In this document: piece by piece, positions 34,279 to 43,377 of the stretch
Numbering within the stretch: position 1 is the first letter of the stretch
Layout of the letters: every line of letters begins with the position of its first letter
Origin: Algoriphagus kandeliae
GTDB taxonomy: Bacteria; Bacteroidota; Bacteroidia; Cytophagales; Cyclobacteriaceae
DNA: 64,000 nucleotides
Assembly (NCBI RefSeq): GCF_004571135.1
Contig: NZ_SPSB01000001.1
Location: forward strand, 186,001-250,000
Direction of reading: 5' to 3'
Translations under genes and position numbers: made by a program
The notes under the pieces: generated by a model
Told to the model about the DNA's origin: nothing
What the model saw: only the letters and a program-made list of their open reading frames with translations
The model's database searches: none

Positions 34279-35175
34279 ATGATTCAATTCATTAGTAAAA
34301 CATTCCTTTTCATTATTATTTCCTTCATACTACTTTTTTTGATTTTTGCTTTTGGGGATAAAGGTCTTAAAAAGGAAAGATTGGGGTCAGTTTCAAAAGG
34401 AATAAAAACTGATATACTGATTTTAGGAACTTCTAGAGCATATAGGCATTTTGATACTCAAGTATTAGAAAAATCTACTGGTAAAGAGTTTTTTAACCTT
34501 GGATTAGATGCCTCGGGGTTCCAAACTCAGAAAGAACTATTGAAATACTTCATAAAGTATAACGGATACCCTAAAGAGATAATTTGGGAGTATAATTTTG
34601 GTTTTCTAAACAAAGAAAGAAATATCTATGATTTTGAGCTTTTACTTCCTATAGCTGACGAATACAATATTTTTCATTTACTAAATAAATTTAAAATCAT
34701 TTCAAAATGGTTGTATCCCATTAAAACTTTCCGCTATATAGGACATACTGAGGTAATATTGAGAGGAGTTAAAAATCAAATTAGACCTAAAGAGTTTTTA
34801 GACTATAAAATCCAAAATCTAAAATGGAATAAAGAAAGTTTTGAGTCCATATATTTAAATGGAAATTTTCGTTATGAAAAGGAAATAAGTCAGGGTAGTC
34901 TTTCTTCCTATCTAGAGATTATTGATGACTTAAAAAAAAATAATGTAAAGATTACAATGGTCTTTACTCCTATGTATTCAGGAGTTTTTCTAGTAAATGA
35001 TGAAAAATACGATCTTTTAAATTATTATGACTCTTTATTTTCAAATAATTATGTAAGAGATCTCAACTTTCTGTTTTCAACAATATCTGATGATACATTA
35101 AATTTTTATAATGCATTGCATATGAATAGAAATGGGGTAGATAAATTTTCAAAGGAATTTTTGAATGCTTTTTAA
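34279..35175 (+). CDS. SGNH-like membrane-anchored protein, O-acetylation partner (paralogue 1)
   Basis: A 298-aa protein with one N-terminal membrane helix (about 5-25) and then DILILGTSRAYRHFD, the SGNH block I with candidate nucleophile Ser52, and FFNLGLDASGF as block II. The C-terminal LNFYNALHMNRNGVDKF corresponds to the D-x-x-H block, but the Asp position is Asn. It overlaps the MBOAT gene by 11 bases, and a paralogue follows that gene. Such pairs work like AlgI with AlgJ/AlgX, taking acetyl groups moved across the membrane and placing them on the polysaccharide. The Asn substitution leaves catalysis uncertain. Confidence 0.68.
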   Translation: MIQFISKTFLFIIISFILLFLIFAFGDKGLKKERLGSVSKGIKTDILILGTSRAYRHFDTQVLEKSTGKEFFNLGLDASGFQTQKELLKYFIKYNGYPKEIIWEYNFGFLNKERNIYDFELLLPIADEYNIFHLLNKFKIISKWLYPIKTFRYIGHTEVILRGVKNQIRPKEFLDYKIQNLKWNKESFESIYLNGNFRYEKEISQGSLSSYLEIIDDLKKNNVKITMVFTPMYSGVFLVNDEKYDLLNYYDSLFSNNYVRDLNFLFSTISDDTLNFYNALHMNRNGVDKFSKEFLNAF

Positions 35176-36673
35176 TTCTTTCGAATTTCTTATTTTCCTT
35201 CCAATAGTATTTTTACTCTATTGGTTTGTATTTCAGAAGAATCTTAAAGCCCAAAATGCTTTTATCCTCCTCGCTAGCTATGTGTTTTATGGCTGGTGGG
35301 ATTGGAGATTTTTAGGGTTAATTATTGCCAGTTCGGCAGTGGATTATTATTGTGGATTGAAGATGGGGGCCGTCATTGCGAGGAGGAACGACGAAGCAAT
35401 CTCCCCGAAAGGATCACCAAATACCGATTATACATCCAATCAGCTGTCGACTATTGACCGTGGACTGTTGACGAGAAAGGCCTATTTAGCCATCAGTCTT
35501 ACCTTCAACCTCGGTCTCCTCGGCTTTTTCAAGTACTTCAACTTCTTTATCGAATCAGCCTCTGACTTTATCAACTTATTGGGTTTCCAGGCTCATCCCA
35601 GCACGCTGAATCTGATTCTACCTGTAGGGATTAGCTTCTATACCTTCCAAACAATGAGTTATACCATCGATGTCTATCGAGGAAAGATGGAATCAACAAA
35701 AGATCCTGTCGCTTTTTTCTCCTATGTGGCTTTCTTTCCCCAATTGGTAGCAGGACCAATCGAAAGAGCATCCCATCTTTTACCACAGTTTCTTAAAAAA
35801 AGAGAGTTTGAGTACCAACAGGGGTCAGATGGGATGAAGCTGATTCTCTGGGGACTATTCAAAAAAATGGTGATAGCGGATAATTGCGCTTTAGTAGTCA
35901 ATCCCATTTTTGAAAATTATCAAACTGCTTCTGGTTTAGAATTAATTATGGGGGCTGTGCTCTTTTCCTTTCAGATATATGGAGACTTCTCAGGCTACTC
36001 AGATATCGCTATTGGAACAGCTAAGCTCTTTGGATTCGATTTAATGACTAATTTCAAAACTCCCTATTTCTCAAGAGATATTGGCGAGTTCTGGCGTAGA
36101 TGGCATATTTCACTTTCCACTTGGTTTCGGGATTATGTCTACATTCCTTTGGGAGGAAGTAGAGTTTCCAAACCCAAAGCCATTCGAAATATTTTCATCG
36201 TATTCTTAGTATCAGGTTTCTGGCATGGAGCGAACTGGACTTTTATAGCTTGGGGAGCTATTCATGCTACTTTATTTATTCCATTCTTTGTCTTAGGCAA
36301 GAACCGAACTTATCTGGATGAAGGAAGGCATTTGATTCCTTCTTTTGGAGAAGTAATTCAAATAATGGGGACTTTCACCTTAGTCACAATTGCTTGGGTG
36401 TTTTTTAGAGCAGATAGTATAGAAACTGCTTTTGAGTATATAAATGCATTTTTCAAGAATCCATTAAATGAGGGTTTTAGATTTTCTCTTTATCAACTTC
36501 CTTTTGCCGCAGTAATCATGATGCTAAGTTTAGAGTGGATTTTCAAAGGAAAACAAATTCTCGCTTTCAAATTATCGTTCCTGCGCTATGTCGGATATGT
36601 GGGGGTGGTAATGACTATTTTGTTTTTTGGAGCATTCTTTAATCCTCAGGATTTTATTTATTTCCAATTTTAG
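35165..36673 (+). CDS. MBOAT-family O-acetyltransferase (AlgI-like) with in-frame repeat insertion
   Basis: This 502-aa polytopic protein has the AlgI layout: FYGWWDWRFLGLIIASSAVDY, LGLLGFFKYFNFF, LPVGISFYTFQTMSYTIDVY, AGPIERASHLLPQF, and the catalytic histidine in SGFWHGANWTFIAWG near residue 352. It passes acetyl groups through the membrane for O-acetylation of a glycan. Residues about 69-106 (ARRNDEAISPKGSP then SNQLSTIDRGLLTRK) break the usual loop after helix two and are encoded by intergenic-type repeats, read in frame. Removing them gives a normal AlgI length. It is flanked by two SGNH-like genes. Confidence 0.9.
   Translation: MLFNSFEFLIFLPIVFLLYWFVFQKNLKAQNAFILLASYVFYGWWDWRFLGLIIASSAVDYYCGLKMGAVIARRNDEAISPKGSPNTDYTSNQLSTIDRGLLTRKAYLAISLTFNLGLLGFFKYFNFFIESASDFINLLGFQAHPSTLNLILPVGISFYTFQTMSYTIDVYRGKMESTKDPVAFFSYVAFFPQLVAGPIERASHLLPQFLKKREFEYQQGSDGMKLILWGLFKKMVIADNCALVVNPIFENYQTASGLELIMGAVLFSFQIYGDFSGYSDIAIGTAKLFGFDLMTNFKTPYFSRDIGEFWRRWHISLSTWFRDYVYIPLGGSRVSKPKAIRNIFIVFLVSGFWHGANWTFIAWGAIHATLFIPFFVLGKNRTYLDEGRHLIPSFGEVIQIMGTFTLVTIAWVFFRADSIETAFEYINAFFKNPLNEGFRFSLYQLPFAAVIMMLSLEWIFKGKQILAFKLSFLRYVGYVGVVMTILFFGAFFNPQDFIYFQF
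35368..35484 (+). repeat. CATTGCGAGG-type repeat inserted in frame in the MBOAT gene
   Basis: CGTCATTGCGAGGAGGAACG and CGAAGCAATCTCC match the intergenic element at 32533, and the following GTCGACTATTGACC and GTGGACTGTTGACG words are a second repeat style. The reading frame is kept. Total about 110 bases. Confidence 0.75.
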
Positions 36674-36683
36674 CTGAGTTCTA

Positions 36684-37619
36684 GTGAATAAATTTCTTCT
36701 GAAAGGGCTTATTTTTTTCTTTATCTGCTTAGGACTATCCTATGTTTTAGATTATATGATTCAGGAGGGATTAAAAACTTCAAATTATAGAGAAATCACC
36801 AAATGGAATGAGGTTACCCAAGGTGGTATAAATGCTGAAATTTTGATAGTTGGTTCTTCGAGAGCACTTGTACATTTTGATTGCGAATATATAGAAAAGG
36901 CCACTGGAAAATCTTGTTATAATTTGGGATTTGATGGAACGACCTATCCTCTTCAGAAATTAATGTTGGAATTGTATTTAAGCAATAACATAAAACCAAA
37001 AGAGCTTATTTGGTCCCTTGATTATCATTCTTTTACTTCGGTGCCTGATTATTATGGATTTGAACAGTTGGTTCCTTATAGGGAAAATTCTTATGTTCAA
37101 AAAATGCTTTCAATGCATGAAACCCCAAACTACCAATTTCAAATTCCCTTATTTAGATATTCTTATAATCCAAAAATGAAAGTGATTGGAATTTATTCCT
37201 ATTTCGGAAAATACCACCGAGAACCAATTTTAATCTATGGATATCGTAAGCAGAACAAAAAATGGGATGGGAATTTTGATTTGTTTAAGAAACAAAATTC
37301 CAAGGGACACAACGTAGTCTTCAAAGAAGAGCTGTTTCATGATTTTACGGCACTCAATCAACAGCTGCTAAATCAGAAGATTTCCATTGAATGGGTTGTA
37401 GCTCCTTACTTAGAGGAATACAACAAACTTCTTTACAACCGCTCGGAACTCCTAGAACTCCTTTATGATACGGCTGGTCAATTGAAAGCCCCCTTTTACG
37501 ATTATTCCAGCAGTGAGATCAGTCATTCTCGGAACAATTTCTACAATGCCACACACTTAAATCAACAAGGTATGGATTCATGGATGGGGGAGTTTAGTGA
37601 AAATTTAATAACTAATTAA
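36684..37619 (+). CDS. SGNH-like membrane-anchored protein, O-acetylation partner (paralogue 2)
   Basis: A 311-aa protein starting at GTG, with an N-terminal membrane helix and AEILIVGSSRALVHFD (candidate nucleophile Ser59), then CYNLGFDGTTYPLQK and a C-terminal NNFYNATHLNQQGMDSW. It aligns along its length with the protein at 34279 (for example KPKELIWSLDYHSF with YPKEIIWEYNFGF). As in paralogue 1 the expected Asp of D-x-x-H is Asn. It begins ten bases after the MBOAT stop. The two may act on different positions or form a heteromer. Confidence 0.66.
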   Translation: MNKFLLKGLIFFFICLGLSYVLDYMIQEGLKTSNYREITKWNEVTQGGINAEILIVGSSRALVHFDCEYIEKATGKSCYNLGFDGTTYPLQKLMLELYLSNNIKPKELIWSLDYHSFTSVPDYYGFEQLVPYRENSYVQKMLSMHETPNYQFQIPLFRYSYNPKMKVIGIYSYFGKYHREPILIYGYRKQNKKWDGNFDLFKKQNSKGHNVVFKEELFHDFTALNQQLLNQKISIEWVVAPYLEEYNKLLYNRSELLELLYDTAGQLKAPFYDYSSSEISHSRNNFYNATHLNQQGMDSWMGEFSENLITN

Positions 37620-37910
37620 AATCGAACAACTTGTAGATTTTATCACTGATAAGATCAAAGTTTAGGGTAAGTTAGGTTGGAGCCCTAGTAGGGCAACAAA
37701 TAGTGAATCCCATGGGAAGTTCGAGTCTTCTCATGAGCACTAAAAAAATCTCCTTAATCGCTTAGTAAAGCCCTAACCAAATGAAATAGCTTGGGAGTTT
37801 AGAAAATTGTAATTGCCTCCTAAATTAAATAAGAACCTTGTTCCTTAGAATAAAAGATTTTTCAAAATTACTACAAAAAAGAGATACTATGAAGAGTCTT
37901 TCTGTAACCA

Positions 37911-39173
37911 ATGAGTAAACCTGTAATCAAAGTCCAAAACCTCTCCAAACGCTACCGTCTTGGCCTTAAAGAAAAGCAAGCTGAAACCCTTGCAGGTCAA
38001 ATTTCACAAGTTATTCGGTCCCCTTGGGAAAACTTAAAGAAACTCCGGAAACTGAGTCGATTTGACCAAGAAGATGAATCAGTTTTTTGGGCTTTGAAAG
38101 ATGTTTCATTTGAAGTAAAAGAAGGAGAAGTCTTAGGGATAATAGGAAAGAACGGTGCGGGTAAGTCCACTTTACTAAAAATTTTGTCCCAAATCACCGA
38201 ACCCACTTCAGGAAAGATCGAAATCCATGGTAGAGTAGCATCCTTATTGGAAGTGGGGACAGGATTTCATCCCGAACTTTCCGGAAGAGAGAATATCTAT
38301 ATGAATGGGACCATTCTTGGTATGACACGTCGGGAAATTGATTCAAAACTTGAGGAGATTATTGATTTCTCAGGAATAGAAAAATTCATTGATACACCTG
38401 TCAAGTTTTATTCTTCTGGCATGAAAGTTCGCCTAGGGTTTTCAGTAGCCGCTCATTTAGATCCAGAGATTCTGATTATTGACGAAGTATTGGCAGTGGG
38501 AGATTATGAGTTCCAGAAAAAGTGCTTGGGAAAGATGGAGGATGTAAGTAAGAATCAGGGTAGGACAGTTCTCTTTGTGAGTCATAGTATGAGTGCGGTT
38601 CAAACCCTATGCTCTTCTACTATTATGCTAGAAAATGGAAAAATTGTTGTTACTGGCCCAACTGATAAAATTATAAAGAGATATTTAGGCGCTGGAAGTC
38701 CTGATAATTTTTTTGAATTAAAAAATGGTGATGTTTTAGGGGAGGGAAGCCGAAAAATATCCTTAAAAAGTGTTTTTTTTTCAAGCGATTTAAATCAACA
38801 AGTTCCGGTTTGCTCTGGTCTCGATTTATTTATTACTTTGAATTTAGAACTTAATGAGAATATTTTTAATCGAGGAGAAAGAGTAGATCTTAGAATAGAC
38901 AATCAGTTAGGTCAGCGTCTTTTATGGCTGAGTACTAAAGTCGAAAATCAATTAGATTTAAGGTCAGGAAAGCTTGTGTTCAAAGTTCCAAATTGCCCTT
39001 TGGTGCCTGATGAGTATGTGCTTACAGTTTATATTCATGATGGAATAGAGGTGTCACATTGGCTACCAGCAGTAACAACTTTTAAGGTTGAGAACTCTAA
39101 ATATTTCTCGAATGGCTTACAGATTCCTCCAGGACAAACAAATATCATTTACCCTTTTGAAATAATACAATGA
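37911..39173 (+). CDS. wzt: ABC transporter ATPase with C-terminal carbohydrate-binding domain
   Basis: This 420-aa protein energises export by Wzm. Residues 1-250 are a nucleotide-binding domain: Walker A GKNGAGKST (79-87), signature YSSGMKVRLGFSVAAH near 164-179, Walker B LIIDEVLAVGD near 188-198, then SHSMSAVQTLC. From about 280 a beta-sandwich C-terminal domain of the Wzt_C kind follows; in O9a-type systems it recognises the glycan's non-reducing end modification. That makes the methyltransferase gene immediately downstream a candidate chain terminator. The 291-base gap before it shows no gene, only AT-rich sequence and a tRNA T-arm-like fragment. Confidence 0.92.
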   Translation: MSKPVIKVQNLSKRYRLGLKEKQAETLAGQISQVIRSPWENLKKLRKLSRFDQEDESVFWALKDVSFEVKEGEVLGIIGKNGAGKSTLLKILSQITEPTSGKIEIHGRVASLLEVGTGFHPELSGRENIYMNGTILGMTRREIDSKLEEIIDFSGIEKFIDTPVKFYSSGMKVRLGFSVAAHLDPEILIIDEVLAVGDYEFQKKCLGKMEDVSKNQGRTVLFVSHSMSAVQTLCSSTIMLENGKIVVTGPTDKIIKRYLGAGSPDNFFELKNGDVLGEGSRKISLKSVFFSSDLNQQVPVCSGLDLFITLNLELNENIFNRGERVDLRIDNQLGQRLLWLSTKVENQLDLRSGKLVFKVPNCPLVPDEYVLTVYIHDGIEVSHWLPAVTTFKVENSKYFSNGLQIPPGQTNIIYPFEIIQ

Positions 39174-39901
39174 GGAGTTTTTTAGCTAAAATTAGAGACA
39201 AACTTTTTGGGATTGACAAAATAGCATTTCTGATAAAAAATGAAAGTGAAAAACAAATTCAAAAGGCAGATTTTAAATATAGGGAACTAAAGGCAATTGA
39301 AATTCTAAAACCATATTTACCAGATGGGTTTCTTTTTGAGACTAGTTATTCTATATCATTTCAAACTATTCAGCATATAATTAATGACATAGTAATTTAT
39401 AAGCCCAAAATTATTTTGGAATTTGGGTCAGGGCTTTCAACTTTGATAATAGGTAATTTCATCAAAAAGCAAAAGCTGGAAACCAAATTGATAAGCTTAG
39501 ATGATGACAATTCTTGGCAAAATTTGCTAAAAAGCCAAAGTAAGGAAGTAGATTTTTATTGTATTCCTTTAATTGAAAACAATCCTCTATCTTTTCAAGG
39601 AAAAGGAATATGGTTTGGTATTCCCTCAGATCACCCCGTTACAAAAGAAAAATATGACATGGTCATTGTCGATGCTCCCAAAGGTTCATCAAGTAAATTT
39701 TCTAGGTTCGGTTTCATTCCCTTTGTGAAAGATAGACTTTCCAAGGATGCTATAATATACCTAGATGATACTGACAGGTTCGATGAAAAGGTTATCTCGG
39801 ATTTTATTATTTCTGAACTTGGAAATAGGATGACTATTCAAAAGTATTATAGATATTCAAGGTTTTCATCAAACCAAGATTATTACACATCTCCTTCATA
39901 A
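39170..39901 (+). CDS. Putative class I SAM methyltransferase linked to wzt
   Basis: This 243-aa protein has a motif I-like KIILEFGSGLSTLIIG near residue 80, ETKLISLDDD as motif II and KYDMVIVDAPKGSSSKFSR with IIYLDDTDRFDEKV further on, an acidic pattern fitting O-methyltransferases. Its ATGA start overlaps the wzt stop by four bases, so the two are translationally coupled. In ABC-dependent O-antigen systems the terminating methyltransferase or kinase is coupled to Wzt, which supports a chain-capping role here. That role is inferred from position. Confidence 0.62.
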   Translation: MRSFLAKIRDKLFGIDKIAFLIKNESEKQIQKADFKYRELKAIEILKPYLPDGFLFETSYSISFQTIQHIINDIVIYKPKIILEFGSGLSTLIIGNFIKKQKLETKLISLDDDNSWQNLLKSQSKEVDFYCIPLIENNPLSFQGKGIWFGIPSDHPVTKEKYDMVIVDAPKGSSSKFSRFGFIPFVKDRLSKDAIIYLDDTDRFDEKVISDFIISELGNRMTIQKYYRYSRFSSNQDYYTSPS

Positions 39902-39903
39902 TT

Positions 39904-40899
39904 GTGGATTTAAAAAAGCCGCAAGTCTCAATTCTCATTCCCAACTATAACAAAGCTCCTTACATTCAAGAAACTTTGGATTCAGTTCTTGCTCAGACTT
40001 ATACCGATTGGGAATGTATTATTGTGGATGATCATAGTACTGATAATTCTTGGGAGATTCTGGAGAATTATGCTGAAAAGGATTCAAGGTTTAAAATCTA
40101 TCGAAGACCTGGTCATTTACCTAAAGGTGGAAATGTTTGTAGAAATTTTGCTTTTGAATTATCAAAAGGAGAATTTATTCAATGGTTCGATAGTGATGAT
40201 TTGATGTATAATTCTTTTTTAAAGGAAAGGTTGAATTATATTTCAAATCCAGAGATAGATTTTTCAGTTTTCATTCAAGAGTCTAAGTTTTATAATAAAG
40301 AAAAAAAAAATAGAAAGAAGGATATCATACATGATTTTCTAATGCTAAGAGCGGTTTGGAGTGGACCTAGTATGATCATAAAAAGAAGTTTTTTGGTTAA
40401 AAATAAATTAAGTTGGATCCCAGAATTAACTTATTTTCAAGATATCTACTATTCTATATATTTAATTAATCTTGGTAGATTTGAGCTAAATTTTATTAAT
40501 GACTGGGAATGGAGATCTATTACTTTGGATCATTTAGGATATAAATCTGATATGATTAACGATTTTTTAATAAATAAATCCCAAATTAGTATTCATTTCA
40601 AAGCGTTAAGATATCTTTGTAATGGTGATGTTTTAAATTTTTATTTTAACTGGTATTGTTATAGAAGAGTCTGGGATATTTATAGGTTAAATATAGATAA
40701 TAAGCAAAGTCCATATCCTTTATTTTCATATCTTATCGCCCCTATTCAATTTAGAACAATTTCCTTATTTGAAGGTGTTTTCATTTTATTGTTTGGTTTT
40801 ATCTCTTTTTTATTTAATAAAATAAATAAAAGAATTTCACTTAGCTTTCTATTTCGGGCTACAAAAAAACATCATTCATTAAAAGTTTCGAAAATTTAA
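39904..40899 (+). CDS. Family 2 glycosyltransferase
   Basis: A 331-aa GT-A protein starting at GTG two bases after the previous gene. Motifs are VSILIPNYNKAPYIQETLDS, IIVDDHSTDNSWEI near 39-52 and QWFDSDDL near 96-103. The last 50 residues are hydrophobic and basic, suggesting membrane association. Its stop overlaps the next start by one base. The gene is visibly more AT-rich than wzm, which marks the left edge of an AT-rich block running to about 47 kb. Sugar specificity is unknown. Confidence 0.82.
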   Translation: MDLKKPQVSILIPNYNKAPYIQETLDSVLAQTYTDWECIIVDDHSTDNSWEILENYAEKDSRFKIYRRPGHLPKGGNVCRNFAFELSKGEFIQWFDSDDLMYNSFLKERLNYISNPEIDFSVFIQESKFYNKEKKNRKKDIIHDFLMLRAVWSGPSMIIKRSFLVKNKLSWIPELTYFQDIYYSIYLINLGRFELNFINDWEWRSITLDHLGYKSDMINDFLINKSQISIHFKALRYLCNGDVLNFYFNWYCYRRVWDIYRLNIDNKQSPYPLFSYLIAPIQFRTISLFEGVFILLFGFISFLFNKINKRISLSFLFRATKKHHSLKVSKI

Positions 40900-41774
40900 T
40901 GTACAATAAGCCTTACGCTATTTTAATAATCTCTCATAAAAGTAAAAATCAGCTTGAACGTATTATTTCCTTTTTCGAAAATTCATTGTTTGAGGTTTAT
41001 ATTCACTTGGACAAGACAGCTGATTTTAAACTTTCTGACATCAAAGGAGAATTTAGGCCTTTAATAAATCAGTTACCCTGTAGTTGGGGGGAGTATAATG
41101 TAACTTTAGCCACTTTTTCTTTACTTGAAAAAGCTTTTAATGACGGAAAAAAATATTTTTTTCTAATAAGTGGAGAAGATTTTCCTATAAAATCAAAAGA
41201 ATATTTACATGAATTTGTCAAAGAAAACATTTTAAATGATTTTTTTAATGTTATCCCTTTGTCAGAAGCCCTTAATGATTCTAGGTTAATTAATTTTAAA
41301 AATAGATTTAGATTTGTTCATATTCCAAAACGGTCTCCTTCGAATTTTTTAGAAAAAATTAAGTTCAGTTTCTTTTATCGTTTTAAAAAACTCCAAATAA
41401 AATACGATTTTTTAAAATTTAGTATTCCAAGAAATATTTATGTGGGAGTAAATTGGTTTAATTTAAGTCGAGATACAGTTGAGAAATTATTAATAGGATT
41501 TAAGGGCAATTTTCTTCTAAGGCAAAGGTTAAAGATTTGTTTAAGTAGTGAAGAAATTTTACCACACACTTTGTTTTGGATCATTCATAATCCTCAAACT
41601 TGGATTAATGATTCATTACGTTTCGCTAAATGGAAAGAAAGAAAAGCCAATCCTGAATACCTTGATAAATCTGATGTTGATGATTTGCTAAAATCTCCAG
41701 CCTTATTTGCAAGAAAATTTAATGATATATCTGTAATTGATTATTTAGAAGGTAAGCTTTTGAGGATAAATTGA
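40899..41774 (+). CDS. Core-2/I-branching-type glycosyltransferase (GT14-like)
   Basis: A 291-aa protein with YAILIISHKSKNQLERII at the start, FEVYIHLDKTADF near 35, and KYFFLISGEDFPIKSKEYL near 85-105, which are the hallmarks of beta-1,6-N-acetylglucosaminyltransferase/xylosyltransferase families (PF02485). VGVNWFNLSRDTVE and SSEEILPHTLFW match the later conserved part, including the glutamate base region. Bacterial members add GlcNAc or xylose branches. It overlaps the preceding stop by one base and ends five bases before the next gene, so it is part of one operon. Confidence 0.8.
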   Translation: MYNKPYAILIISHKSKNQLERIISFFENSLFEVYIHLDKTADFKLSDIKGEFRPLINQLPCSWGEYNVTLATFSLLEKAFNDGKKYFFLISGEDFPIKSKEYLHEFVKENILNDFFNVIPLSEALNDSRLINFKNRFRFVHIPKRSPSNFLEKIKFSFFYRFKKLQIKYDFLKFSIPRNIYVGVNWFNLSRDTVEKLLIGFKGNFLLRQRLKICLSSEEILPHTLFWIIHNPQTWINDSLRFAKWKERKANPEYLDKSDVDDLLKSPALFARKFNDISVIDYLEGKLLRIN

Positions 41775-41779
41775 AATAA

Positions 41780-42487
41780 ATGAATTATATACATACATCT
41801 GATATTCATAACCTTAATTCTCCTAATACTATCCTTCCTATTTTGTTTGAAATTTTTAAGCCAAAATCAATATTAGATGTTGGTTGTGGTATTGGTACAT
41901 GGTTAAAATCTAGTTCTAACTTAGGTGTTTTAGATATTTTAGGAATTGATGGAGAATATGTAAATAGAGACCTTCTCTTGATAAATGAGGAATCTTTTCG
42001 AGGATTCGATTTAAATTTTGAATTTAATTTGAATCGTCAATTTGATCTTATTTTATGCCTTGAAGTAGCTGAACATTTATCAGAATCTTCGTCCAATGTT
42101 TTGATAAATTCTCTTGTTAAACATTCAAATGTGATTCTTTTTTCAGCAGCCATTCCGGGTCAAGGAGGCCAAAACCATTTGAATGAACAATGGCCTGTCT
42201 ATTGGGTAGAAAAATTTTCAAAGCATGGTTTTGTTTTTTTGGACATTATTCGTCCTATAATTTGGGATAATCCACAAATTGATTTTTGGTATAAACAAAA
42301 TATATTTTTGGTAGTCAAAGAGTCTCATGAATTAGCTGCTAAGTTTAAAAGCTCTTCTCTTTCCTTGGTTCATCCGGAATTGTATGATGCAAAGAATCAG
42401 ATTTATGAAAAGAGAATTGCATTTTTAGAAAGGCAATTAAAAGTGCATCCATTAAAACGTTGGATAAAAAGCTTAATTCAAAATTAA
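41780..42487 (+). CDS. Class I SAM methyltransferase (Methyltransf_23-like)
   Basis: A 235-aa protein with motif I SILDVGCGIGTWLKSS (30-45), DILGIDGEYV as motif II and FDLILCLEVAEHLSESS near 90-105 as motif III/IV. AIPGQGGQNHLNEQWPVYW resembles FkbM-unrelated sugar methyltransferases found in glycan loci. It would methylate a sugar hydroxyl using SAM. The stop codon shares one base with the ATG of the next gene (TAATG). Confidence 0.78.
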   Translation: MNYIHTSDIHNLNSPNTILPILFEIFKPKSILDVGCGIGTWLKSSSNLGVLDILGIDGEYVNRDLLLINEESFRGFDLNFEFNLNRQFDLILCLEVAEHLSESSSNVLINSLVKHSNVILFSAAIPGQGGQNHLNEQWPVYWVEKFSKHGFVFLDIIRPIIWDNPQIDFWYKQNIFLVVKESHELAAKFKSSSLSLVHPELYDAKNQIYEKRIAFLERQLKVHPLKRWIKSLIQN

Positions 42488-43377
42488 TGCGAATAGTTGA
42501 TTTAGCTCCCTTTGAAAAGGCTTCAAATTTTCAGCTTTCTTCAATTAAGGATGTCTCTATTTTGATCAAAACACTTGAACGTGAAGCTCATTTAATCCAA
42601 CTTCTTTTATCAATCCAAAAATATGGTTTTCAAGGTCCGATATTGATAGCAGATGATAGTAAGGTGCCTTATGGAAAATCTGTGATAGCTAAATTTCCTA
42701 ACCTTCAAATTCATTATTTGGAGCTTCCCTATGACACAGGTACGGCAGAGGGAAGAAATGAAATGCTAAAGTTGGTTGAAACTCCCTATTTTTTGCTTTG
42801 CGATGATGATTTTGTCTTTGATAAGCGGACAAGGGTTCCTCTAATGCTTAGATTACTGAATTATTATAATCTTGATATTTTGGGTGGTGTATTTAGACAG
42901 CATAATAAGAAAACCCGAATAGGCAATTACTTGCTTAAGTTGAACAATTTTCTCAACCAGTTTAACTGGTCACTACCCAGTTATCAAATTTATGAATACC
43001 ATGCGGGTCTCAAGATTGAAGAGAAAAAGATTTCTTTATTCTCTGTGCCATATCAAGATCCTATAACGGTCTGTGATTTAACACATAATTTCTTTTTGGC
43101 TAGAACCGAGAAAGTCAAAGCTTTTGGGGGCTGGAATCCTCTTCTAAAAGGAGGGGAGCATCAGAATTTTTTTATTCGCGCTAAGTTAGCTGGACTCAAG
43201 GTGGGTACTACCAGAAAATGTGGAGTAATTCATGACCAATGGACTCCAAATTCGGAATTATACAAAGCTCTGAGAAAGCGAGGAAACGAATATCAGATGA
43301 TTGCCTTGGAAGAATTTGGTGTTAAAAGATTGGATAACTATAAAGAAGTTCTAGGAGGGACATTTGGATTACCATAA
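42487..43377 (+). CDS. Family 2 glycosyltransferase (B4GalT-like layout)
   Basis: From the ATG in the TAATG junction this is a 296-aa protein with VSILIKTLEREAHLIQLLLS, PILIADDSKVPYG, and LLCDDDFVFDKRTRV as a D-D-D metal site near 107-110. GGWNPLLKGGEHQNFFIRAKLAG matches the acceptor/donor helix of polypeptide GalNAc or beta-1,4-galactosyl transferases (GGxx..GxxE). A TTG at 42460 would lengthen it by nine residues. Its end overlaps the next gene by 14 bases. Donor unknown. Confidence 0.78.
   Translation: MRIVDLAPFEKASNFQLSSIKDVSILIKTLEREAHLIQLLLSIQKYGFQGPILIADDSKVPYGKSVIAKFPNLQIHYLELPYDTGTAEGRNEMLKLVETPYFLLCDDDFVFDKRTRVPLMLRLLNYYNLDILGGVFRQHNKKTRIGNYLLKLNNFLNQFNWSLPSYQIYEYHAGLKIEEKKISLFSVPYQDPITVCDLTHNFFLARTEKVKAFGGWNPLLKGGEHQNFFIRAKLAGLKVGTTRKCGVIHDQWTPNSELYKALRKRGNEYQMIALEEFGVKRLDNYKEVLGGTFGLP

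Noticed and set aside
37680..37740. tRNA-like fragment: GGAAG-TTCGAGT-CTTCT forms a perfect T-arm, with GCCC-TAGTA-GGGC upstream.
   Set aside because: No matching acceptor stem (nothing pairs with CATGAGC), the D-loop is too short and no proper anticodon arm is found. At best a decayed tRNA remnant.
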